Below are positions 1-5,200 of a stretch of 6,896 nucleotides of DNA, piece by piece. Source of the DNA: JBFWNZ01 sp050250795 (GTDB taxonomy: Bacteria > Pseudomonadota > Alphaproteobacteria > UBA8366). Position 1 is the first letter of the stretch. Each line of letters starts with the position of its first letter. The notes below the pieces were generated by a model that was not told where the DNA came from, did not search any database, and was given only the letters and a program-made list of their open reading frames with translations. A program made the translations under genes and the position numbers. The DNA lies in NCBI GenBank assembly GCA_050250795.1, contig JBFWNZ010000208.1, positions 1 to 6,896 on the forward strand, written 5' to 3'.

Positions 1-195
1 GACATGGGCAAGCTGCTGCTCGACACGCGCGCCGTGGATGACGGCCAGATCGAGCATGTCTGCGCGCGCATCCGCGCGGCCCTGGCGGCGGCACCGGAGA
101 CGGCGGCGGACGAACGCGGCCCGCGCCGCCACGACCAGCTGCTGAAGCGGCTGCATGCCTGGCCGGCGCGGCCGCACCTCAAGCTAGGCGGATAG
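1..195 (+). CDS. C-terminal end of an unrecognised protein (5' end outside window)
   Basis: An open frame enters from the left edge and ends at a TAG stop at 193-195, giving about 64 residues. An ATG at position 4 lies in frame, but no ribosome binding site can be seen before it, so this is more likely the tail of a longer gene than a complete small one. Almost every codon ends in G or C, as in the confident genes of the window, which supports real coding. The visible part is a charged, probably helical segment (DDGQIEHVCARIRAAL), an Ala/Glu-rich stretch, and a basic end (LLKRLHAWPARPHLKLGG). I see no catalytic or binding motif and do not recognise the family. It is followed by a 174-base gap, so nothing indicates cotranscription with the next gene. 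Confidence 0.6.
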   Translation, partial: DMGKLLLDTRAVDDGQIEHVCARIRAALAAAPETAADERGPRRHDQLLKRLHAWPARPHLKLGG

Positions 196-319
196 TCCGG
201 TCGGCGATCTTCGCATCTTGTGCTGCGCTGAGGGCTAAAGCGAATTCGAATGGGCTTGCCATCGGCCCATAGCCGTCGAGCGTGTCGGATCGACTCGGAC
301 GCGACCAATCGCGGTTTGG

Positions 320-328
320 TGGTATAAT
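320..328 (+). promoter_or_regulatory. Extended -10 promoter element for the 71-residue gene
   Basis: TGGTATAAT at 320-328 matches the extended -10 consensus TGnTATAAT exactly, which is rare in DNA this GC-rich. No good -35 hexamer sits 16-18 bases upstream; extended -10 promoters often manage without one. Transcription would begin near 335, leaving a leader of about 35 bases before the ATG at 370. Assigned from sequence match and position only. Confidence 0.5.
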
Positions 329-369
329 TTCAATGCTCCCGAACGCTCTGCAAACGATGGAGAGCCGCC

Positions 370-585
370 ATGTTCCACACCTATGTCTTGAACGCACGTC
401 GCGTGCCGATTGACATCGACCGGGCGATTTTCCTGATGGATAAGGCCCTCTGGCAGAAGGTGATCGGCGAGGCCGCGAAGGATGGTCAGACCGATCCCCA
501 AGAGATTTGGGGCGACTACTGCGAGAGGCACCGCGAGAAGTACGGCGCTCCCTTCGCGCCCAACATTCGCGAGACCCCGCTGTAA
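370..585 (+). CDS. Small hypothetical protein, 71 residues
   Basis: A complete frame from ATG to TAA encodes 71 residues. The start is supported by GGAG at 359-362, 7 bases before the ATG, and by an extended -10 element at 320-328. The protein is soluble, with no signal peptide, membrane span or cysteine pair. It has an N-terminal stretch that may be beta strand (MFHTYVLNARRVPIDID), a probable helix (ALWQKVIGEAAKDG), an acidic/aromatic segment (DPQEIWGDYCERHREKYG) and a Pro-rich tail. I do not recognise a family. Codon use differs from its neighbours: ATT (four times), GAT, TAT, TTG, GCA, CAA and AGG all appear, giving lower third-position GC. That fits recent acquisition or weak expression. 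It stands alone and converges with the minus-strand cluster downstream. Confidence 0.6.
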   Translation: MFHTYVLNARRVPIDIDRAIFLMDKALWQKVIGEAAKDGQTDPQEIWGDYCERHREKYGAPFAPNIRETPL

Positions 586-719
586 GCAACCCAAGATTCG
601 AGGAATGCTCGTTCGCTAGCAGGTTCGGAGCCCCAGTTCCTCGATCGAGCCCTGCATTTCGCGGTCGAGCGCTTACGCTTTCCTTCGTCGGGTTCAGGAC
701 GCGGGCATTGCGACGCGCC

Positions 720-1064
720 TCAGTGGTCGGAGGCCGCGGCGAAGTTCTTGCCGAGCCCGGTCTCGTAGGCGACGCCTTCGGCGCTGAGCACGATCCCGCC
801 GGGGCCGGCGTCGCGGACCAGCCCCTTGCGCGCCAGCGCCACCCAGACGGCCGGGTTGCCGAAGCCGCTGGCGTCGCGCGCCGACACCACATAAGGGCCG
901 ACATGCACATGGTCGCCATGGGCGTGCGGGATGCGCAGCAGGGTCACGTCGCCGCTGGCGTCGTCCTTGCGCGCGGATTGCGGGTCGGACGCGACGATCT
1001 GGGCCAGTGCCAGGGTGCGCAGTTGCAGGGCGTTCAGCTTGAGCGGGTTGGTCTTCGGCGGCAT
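720..1064 (-). CDS. Small conserved-looking protein with HxHxDHxHxG motif
   Basis: This frame of 114 residues starts at the ATG at 1064, with GGAAG five bases upstream (complement of 1070-1074), and ends with TGA at 720-722. The N-terminus is Lys/Leu-rich (NPLKLNALQLRTLALAQ) and probably helical. Residues 47-56 read HAHGDHVHVG, four histidines and an aspartate spaced like a metal site. HxHxDH also occurs in metallo-beta-lactamases, but this protein is far too short for that fold. Residues 75-100 (ALARKGLVRDAGPGGIVLSAEG) resemble the recognition helix and wing of a winged-helix domain, with a Leu-x-x-Lys-Gly-Leu then Leu-Ser-x-Glu-Gly pattern. A small metal-binding or winged-helix-like protein is therefore possible, but no function is assigned. 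It is the last gene of the minus-strand cluster, 68 bases after the preceding SDR gene. Confidence 0.75.
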   Translation of the reverse strand: MPPKTNPLKLNALQLRTLALAQIVASDPQSARKDDASGDVTLLRIPHAHGDHVHVGPYVVSARDASGFGNPAVWVALARKGLVRDAGPGGIVLSAEGVAYETGLGKNFAAASDH

Positions 1065-1115
1065 GGGGGCTTCCGTGGCTGTGGACGGGCGTGTGTAGCG
1101 GATCGCCGGGGCGCC

Positions 1116-1145
1116 GCCTACAGGTTCATGGCCTACAGGTTCATA
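1116..1145. repeat. 15-base tandem duplication across the SDR stop codon
   Basis: Positions 1116-1130 (GCCTACAGGTTCATG) and 1131-1145 (GCCTACAGGTTCATA) are back-to-back copies matching at 14 of 15 bases. On the minus strand each copy encodes Met-Asn-Leu-stop. The first copy met by ribosomes supplies the real end of the SDR at 1133-1135; the second lies in the same frame just after it, so a TAG read-through would add only a few residues before a second TAG. Confidence 0.9.
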
Positions 1146-1900
1146 AACGCGCCGCCGTTGGAATGGATCGTCTGGCCGCTGATGTAGTCGCCGCCGGGCC
1201 CGACCAGGAAGCGGATCAGGTTGGCCATATCCTGGGGCACACCCTTGCGGCCGAGCGGAATCTTGAGGTCCTTGAGCGGCGAATGCGACGACGACGAGGG
1301 GTTGCCCGCGCGCACCGTGTCGTAGGTGCCGACGACCACCTGGTTCGCCCGGATGCCGTAGGGCGCGAGGTCGTAGGCAAGGCCGCGGATGAAGGCGCCC
1401 AGGCCCATCTTGGCCGCCATGGTGTGGGCGCGGCCGGGCGCGCCCTTGGTCGAGGTCATGCCGCCGACGCCGATGATGGTGCCGCTGCCGCGCGTCTTCA
1501 TCGAGGGCAGCACGGCCTTGGCGAGATGGAAGCAGCCATGGATCGAGATTTCGACGCTGGTGCGGAAGGTCTCGAAATCCATGTCCTCGATGCCGGTATT
1601 GCTGCGCACCGCGGCGTTGTGGACCAGGATGTCGATGCCGCCGAATTCCTTGACCGCGGCCGCGGCCATGGCGTTCACCGCATCGGCGTCGCGCACGTCG
1701 GCCAGGAAGGGGATGGCGCGGCTGCCCTTGGCCCGGATGCCCTCGACCACCTCCTCGCACAGTTCCTTCGCCTGCACGGCGTTGATGACGACGGCAGCCC
1801 CGGCATGCGCCAGTTCCTCGGCCGTCCTGCGTCCGATGTTGCGCGCGCTGCCGGTGACGATCGCCACCTTGCCGTCGAGTTCCCCGACCAGATCGACCAT
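1133..1900 (-). CDS. SDR-family protein with degenerate catalytic site
   Basis: The 255-residue protein has the length and fold signature of a classical short-chain dehydrogenase/reductase. The start ATG at 1900 follows a purine-rich GGGGAGAGGGA. The Rossmann glycine motif is TGSARNIG (16-23), an accepted variant. The usual NNAG is HNAA (94-97). Aligning the active site shows an atypical tetrad: the usual Asn is Ser119 (ISIHG for NxxG), the usual Ser is Gly147 (IIGVGG), the usual Tyr is Thr160 (AHTMAAK for xYxxxK), and only Lys164 remains. The PG after the active-site helix is also gone (QVVVGTYDT). The fold and cofactor site may survive while standard hydride-transfer chemistry does not; a structural, binding or altered catalytic role is inference. 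It begins 23 bases after the dioxygenase gene, so the two are probably cotranscribed. A 15-base tandem duplication covers its stop. Confidence 0.9.
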   Translation of the reverse strand: MVDLVGELDGKVAIVTGSARNIGRRTAEELAHAGAAVVINAVQAKELCEEVVEGIRAKGSRAIPFLADVRDADAVNAMAAAAVKEFGGIDILVHNAAVRSNTGIEDMDFETFRTSVEISIHGCFHLAKAVLPSMKTRGSGTIIGVGGMTSTKGAPGRAHTMAAKMGLGAFIRGLAYDLAPYGIRANQVVVGTYDTVRAGNPSSSSHSPLKDLKIPLGRKGVPQDMANLIRFLVGPGGDYISGQTIHSNGGAFMNL

Positions 1901-1923
1901 TCCCTCTCCCCTCGGCGCCGGCC

Positions 1924-2730
1924 CTAGAACGGCCGGTCGCCATCCAGTGTTGTGCGATGCATGTGGCGGACGTAGCGCGCCTCATCATAGGGCAAGGCGT
2001 GATGCATGGCGCAGCGGTTGTCCCAGAAGACCAGATCGCCCAGCCGCCATTCGTGGACATAGACGAATTCGGGCTGGGTGCTGTGGCGGTAAAGGGCGTC
2101 GAGCAGCGGCTTCGCCTGCGCCTCGTCCATCCCCTCGATGCCGATGGTATGCCCTTCGTTGACGTAGAGTGCCTTGCGGCCGGTCTCGGGATGGGTGCGC
2201 ACGATCGGGTGCATCGCGTCCGGAAAGGTCGCCTTCTGCGGCTCGGTCCGGAAGCCGGGATAGCGGAACACCGCCCGCCGCCCTTCCACCCGCGCCTTGA
2301 GGTCCTCCGGCAGCGTCTCCCAGGCGCGGTACATGTTGGCGAACATGGTCTGCCCGCCCTCGGGCGGCAGTTCCAGCGCATGGAGCAGCGAGCCCTTGCT
2401 GGGAAAGTCCATGTAGGAGGTGTCGCTGTGCCAGTGCCGGCCCGCGTCGCGGATGCCGACATAGCGGCCGTCCACCTGCTTGTTCGAGACGAGGAACACC
2501 TCGGGAAAGTCCGGGTGGTTGTACTGGTTCAGCTTGTGGACGAACAGCGTGCCGAACATGCGGCTGAACGCGATATGGTCCGGCGGCGCCAGCGTCTGAT
2601 CGCGCACGACCAGCACGCAGCGGTCCAGCCAGGCCTGCCGGATGGCGCGGAAACTGTCGTCGTCCAGGTTGCGCAGGTCGATGCCCGCGACCTCGACGCC
2701 GATGCATTCGCCCAGCGGTCGGATCTGCAT
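1924..2730 (-). CDS. TauD/TfdA-family Fe(II)/2-oxoglutarate-dependent dioxygenase
   Basis: The 268-residue protein uses Fe(II), O2 and 2-oxoglutarate to hydroxylate a small substrate, giving succinate and CO2. The iron triad is visible: His101 and Asp103 in WHSDTSY, and His243 in the WDNRxxxH motif (236-243). Thr128 (GGQTMF) and Arg255 match the TauD residues that hold 2-oxoglutarate, and Arg259 in HMHR matches the TauD arginine that contacts the taurine sulfonate. The end, TTLDGDRPF, is typical of the family. The length is slightly below that of TauD, without loss of any motif. The start at 2730 has a strong AGGAGGG (complement of 2738-2744) seven bases upstream. Family members act on taurine, alkyl sulfates, aryloxyalkanoates and carnitine-type compounds; the substrate here cannot be chosen, so no symbol is given. 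The flanking SDR genes suggest further oxidation of its product. No sulfonate transporter is in the window. Confidence 0.95.
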   Translation of the reverse strand: MQIRPLGECIGVEVAGIDLRNLDDDSFRAIRQAWLDRCVLVVRDQTLAPPDHIAFSRMFGTLFVHKLNQYNHPDFPEVFLVSNKQVDGRYVGIRDAGRHWHSDTSYMDFPSKGSLLHALELPPEGGQTMFANMYRAWETLPEDLKARVEGRRAVFRYPGFRTEPQKATFPDAMHPIVRTHPETGRKALYVNEGHTIGIEGMDEAQAKPLLDALYRHSTQPEFVYVHEWRLGDLVFWDNRCAMHHALPYDEARYVRHMHRTTLDGDRPF

Positions 2731-2748
2731 GCCCGTTCCCTCCTGTCG

Positions 2749-2802
2749 CCGCCCTTGGGGCGGGTGCCGGCCGTTCGCCGGCGGGCGCGGCCGTTGCGGC
2801 CG
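2749..2802. repeat. Three short GC-rich hairpins in tandem between operon genes
   Basis: Three inverted repeats follow one another in the gap between the upstream SDR and the dioxygenase: CCGCCC/GGGCGG (2749-2754 with 2758-2763), GCCGGC/GCCGGC (2766-2771 with 2777-2782) and CGGCCG/CGGCCG (2788-2793 with 2797-2802). Loops are 3-5 bases. No T-run follows on the minus strand, so they do not look like an intrinsic terminator. They could affect transcript processing or stability, but short GC palindromes arise easily in such DNA. Confidence 0.45.
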
Positions 2803-2861
2803 TCGCCCCGGAAGAACGCTACGCCCGTCGCCGGGCTGCGATCAATCCGGCTTCGGCGGGC

Positions 2862-3623
2862 TCACGCCTTGGCCGACAGGCCCCCGTCGACGGCGATCTG
2901 CGCGCCGGTCACGAAGTCGGATGCCGCGGAGGCCAGGAACACCGCCACGCCCTGCAGATCGTCCGGGTTGCCCCAGCGGCCCGCCGGCGTGCGCTCCAGC
3001 ACCGATTCGTACAGCCCCTGCACCTGGGCCCGCGCATTCACGGTCAGCTCGGTGTCCAGCCAGCCGGGGATGATGGTGTTGACCTGGATGTTGTCCTTGG
3101 CCCAGGCGGTGGCGAGCGCCTTGGACAGCAGCAGCAGGCCGCCCTTGCTGGCCGCATAGGGGATGGCGAAGGGCGCGCCGAAGACCGACATCAGCGAGCC
3201 GGTGTTGATGATCTTGCCGCCCTGCTTCTTCAGATGCGGATAGGCGGCGTGGCTGCACACGAAGGCGGAATCGAGGTTGGTCGACAGCACCTGGCGCCAC
3301 TCGGCGAAGGTCAGGTCCTGCGGCGGCTTGCGCACGCTCATTCCGGCATTGTTGACCAGGATGTTGAGGCCGCCCATCCGGCGCGCCGTCTCGTCGATTC
3401 CGGCCCGGCAGGACGCCTCGTCGGTCACGTCCATCACCAGCGATTCGGCCTTGGCGCCGAGCGCGCGCAGCGTCTCGACGGCCGCCGCGTTCTTCGCCTC
3501 GTTGCGGCCGGCCACCATGATCGCCGCACCGGCCTGGGCGAGGCCCCGCCCCATGCCGAGGCCGAGGCCCCCGTTGCCGCCGGTGATCAGCGCCACCCGG
3601 CCCGTCAGATCGAACAGCTTCAT
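2862..3623 (-). CDS. Classical SDR-family NAD(P)-dependent oxidoreductase
   Basis: This 253-residue protein is a complete classical short-chain dehydrogenase, interconverting an alcohol and a ketone. The cofactor motif is TGGNGGLG (14-21), followed by NNAG (91-94). The catalytic tetrad is intact: Asn116 (STNLDSAF), Ser143 (NTGS), Tyr156 and Lys160 (YAASK). IIPGWLDTEL (184-193) and VTGAQIAVDGG (238-248) are the usual C-terminal signatures. Arg40 in VAGRN, at the end of the second strand, favours NADP(H), an inference from family trends. The overall style resembles gluconate 5-dehydrogenase and 2-deoxy-gluconate dehydrogenase-like SDRs, but the substrate is not predictable. The frame stays open far upstream; I chose the ATG at 3623 because it gives the family's normal N-terminus, with AGGGAAG about 10 bases before it. 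It lies 41 bases after msrB and 131 bases before the dioxygenase gene. Confidence 0.93.
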   Translation of the reverse strand: MKLFDLTGRVALITGGNGGLGLGMGRGLAQAGAAIMVAGRNEAKNAAAVETLRALGAKAESLVMDVTDEASCRAGIDETARRMGGLNILVNNAGMSVRKPPQDLTFAEWRQVLSTNLDSAFVCSHAAYPHLKKQGGKIINTGSLMSVFGAPFAIPYAASKGGLLLLSKALATAWAKDNIQVNTIIPGWLDTELTVNARAQVQGLYESVLERTPAGRWGNPDDLQGVAVFLASAASDFVTGAQIAVDGGLSAKA

Positions 3624-3664
3624 CGCGTCGTTTCTTCCCTTGCGGTTGTTGTTGTCGCGGGCCG

Positions 3665-4078
3665 TCAGCCCGGCTTCTTGTCCAGCTTCAGCGCCGCCGA
3701 ATTCATGCAGTAGCGCAGGCCCGTCGGCGTACCATGCCCGTCCGGAAACACATGGCCGAGATGGGCGTCGCAGCGCGCGCAGACCACTTCGGTCCGGCGC
3801 ATGAACCAGCTGTTGTCGGCTTCTTCCCCGACCGCGCCGTCGCCCACCGGCGCCCAGAAGCTGGGCCAGCCGGTGCCGCTCTCGAACTTGGTCTCGCTGT
3901 CGAACAGCGGGTTGCCGCAGCACACGCAGGTATAGATGCCCTTGTCCTTGGAGAAGGCGTATTCGCCGGTGCCGGCGCGCTCGGTGCCCTTCTCGCGGGT
4001 GACGCGGTACTGCTCGTCGGTCAGCTGGCGGCGCCACTCGGCGTCGCTCTTGACCACCTTGTCGGGACGGTCGCTCAT
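3665..4078 (-). CDS. msrB: Peptide-methionine (R)-S-oxide reductase MsrB
   Basis: The 137-residue enzyme reduces methionine-R-sulfoxide in proteins, repairing oxidative damage, normally with thioredoxin as electron donor. The whole family pattern is present: zinc cysteines Cys51/Cys54 (CVCCG) and Cys100/Cys103 (CARC), GTGWPSF (68-74), HLGHVFPDG (106-114), and the catalytic Cys124 in RYCMNSAAL. Position 69 is Thr where E. coli MsrB has Cys in GCGWPSF, the place of the resolving cysteine in many members. The reaction may then need direct reduction or another cysteine such as Cys53, which is inference. No signal peptide is present, so it should be cytoplasmic. The ATG at 4078 has AAGGAG eight bases upstream, which fixes the start although the frame is open further. 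It lies 38 bases downstream of the ChaC gene, so cotranscription is likely. Confidence 0.97.
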   Translation of the reverse strand: MSDRPDKVVKSDAEWRRQLTDEQYRVTREKGTERAGTGEYAFSKDKGIYTCVCCGNPLFDSETKFESGTGWPSFWAPVGDGAVGEEADNSWFMRRTEVVCARCDAHLGHVFPDGHGTPTGLRYCMNSAALKLDKKPG

Positions 4079-4116
4079 CGGTCGCTCTCCTTGGCCGTGC
4101 CTCGCGGCATCATAGG

Positions 4117-4839
4117 TCAGCTTGCGGCGTCGGGCACCCAGGTCCCGTCGACCCAGCGCCCGCAGGGGCGGGGCGCCGCCTTCTGCGCCCGCACGAGGTC
4201 GAGCAGGCGGTGCATGGCGCTGTCGCCGGCGCCCAGGGCGTCGAGATGCGCCACCGTGTTCTCCAGATACTCCGCGCAGCTGCCGAGCCAGCCGCAGGCA
4301 TGCGCGATATGGGCGGCGATCACCGTGTCGGGCACGTCCTTGACATAGCGCCGCTGGCCGCGGTCGATCACGAAGGTGACGGCGCGCAGCGGCCCCTCGC
4401 CGCTGTCCAGCCGCACCCAGCGCGGCCGGTAGGAGCCGCTGATCATCTCGCGCGCCCAGACCACGGCAAGCTCGCTGCGGATCTGGTCGGCGGCGATGCG
4501 GAAGGCGATCCCCCGGCAGGCCCCGCCGCGGTCGAGGCCCAGCGTCAGCGCCGGACAGTCCGGCGAGCCGCGGCCCGAGGCCGACCACAGGCAGAAGCGG
4601 CGGTGATAGCCGCGCAGCAGGGCCGTGCGCTTCTCGGCGAAATGGAAGGCCGGGTTCCACATCAGCGAGCCGTAGCCGAACAGCCAGATGTCGGACCCCG
4701 CCGGCAGGCCGGCGATCGTGCCGTCCAGCGAGGCCTGGCGTTCCGCATCGGTCAGCGGCGTGCTGAGGCCGAGCGCGGCGGCCTCGCGGATGCGCTCGCG
4801 GACGATGCCGTTGAGGATGGAGTCGCGGGTCAGGGTCAC
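4117..4839 (-). CDS. chaC: ChaC-type gamma-glutamylcyclotransferase
   Basis: With the GTG start at 4839 the protein is 240 residues, near the 231 of E. coli ChaC. It is expected to cleave glutathione into 5-oxoproline and Cys-Gly in the cytoplasm; older annotations call it a cation transport regulator. The gamma-glutamyl-binding motif FGYGSLMWNP is at 54-63, GYHRRFCLWSASGRG follows at 77-91, and the probable catalytic acid Glu131 is in WAREMISGSYRP, close to E. coli WKREMITGCY. The C-terminus carries a short extension (CGRWVDGTWVP). The frame is open to an ATG at 5124, but the extra residues are Arg/Pro-rich and unlike the family. GTG gives MTLTRDSIL, matching the ITRD start of E. coli ChaC. 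No clear Shine-Dalgarno precedes the GTG, so the start is less certain than the identity. It is the first gene of the minus-strand cluster. Confidence 0.92.
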   Translation of the reverse strand: MTLTRDSILNGIVRERIREAAALGLSTPLTDAERQASLDGTIAGLPAGSDIWLFGYGSLMWNPAFHFAEKRTALLRGYHRRFCLWSASGRGSPDCPALTLGLDRGGACRGIAFRIAADQIRSELAVVWAREMISGSYRPRWVRLDSGEGPLRAVTFVIDRGQRRYVKDVPDTVIAAHIAHACGWLGSCAEYLENTVAHLDALGAGDSAMHRLLDLVRAQKAAPRPCGRWVDGTWVPDAAS

Positions 4840-5200
4840 GGGCGGCCGGATGGACAGGACATGGACGGTGCAAATCTGGCCGCGCGGGCGCCCGCTGGCA
4901 AGCCCGGCGACCGAGCGTGCCGCGTGTATCGGACAGGTCCCGCCACGCGGGTTACGCGTTGCCGCCAGGGCGTGCAAATGCCCAAAAAAGCGGCGTTCCT
5001 GCCTGTTTCTTGGGAGGGCAAGTCTTTGTTCTGTAGCGCTTTTGCAACAACCTGGGCGGAATATGGCGACATTGTGCAATTCCGGCTTTGCGTCCGGAAA
5101 AAAGGAGCGCATAGCGTTTGGCAACCGCTGATCATGCGGCAGGGGGCGTGGCGGAAATGCCGCGTTCGGCTTACAGGGTCACTACAGTCGAGGGACTAAG
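4840..5200. promoter_or_regulatory. Divergent intergenic region between chaC and the porin gene
   Basis: These 361 bases separate the divergent starts of chaC (-) and the porin (+), so promoters for both should lie here. The part from about 4975 to 5130 is clearly more AT-rich than the rest of the window and is the likely control region. I found no convincing -35/-10 pair on either strand. Visible structure: TTGCAACAA (5042-5050) and TTGTGCAA (5072-5079) form an imperfect inverted pair; ATTGTGCAAT (5071-5080) is a dyad in itself; TTCCGG/CCGGAA (5080-5085 with 5094-5099) can form a hairpin. GAGGGA at 5190-5195 is the porin ribosome binding site, five bases before its ATG. No gene is supported in this stretch. 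Confidence 0.5.

Noticed and set aside
250..270. Inverted repeat ATGGGC/GCCCAT with a 9-base loop after the first partial gene
   Set aside because: Only six pairs and no T-run; not a supported terminator.
586..719. Possible terminator or site between the convergent genes (palindrome CTCGATCGAG at 640-649; AGCG-CTTA-CGCT followed by TTCCTT at 668-685)
   Set aside because: The stems are only 4-5 pairs; too weak to call.
1032..1034. Idea that the HxHxDH motif of the 114-residue protein marks a metallo-beta-lactamase
   Set aside because: The protein is about half the minimum size and lacks the other conserved motifs of that fold.
720..2462. 580-codon minus-strand frame
   Set aside because: Only its last 114 codons (the His-motif protein) are real; the rest is a second frame under the dioxygenase and SDR genes, rich in Arg/Pro/Gly.
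1957..3159. 400-codon plus-strand frame
   Set aside because: Antisense to the dioxygenase and SDR genes, both of which have full sets of family motifs.
4836..5135. 99-codon minus-strand frame whose TGA overlaps the chaC GTG start, suggesting translational coupling
   Set aside because: The product has no protein-like features and no ribosome binding site was seen; the overlap is probably chance.
5134..5199. 21-residue leader peptide frame ending just before the porin ATG
   Set aside because: No ribosome binding site precedes its ATG, and the composition is not protein-like.
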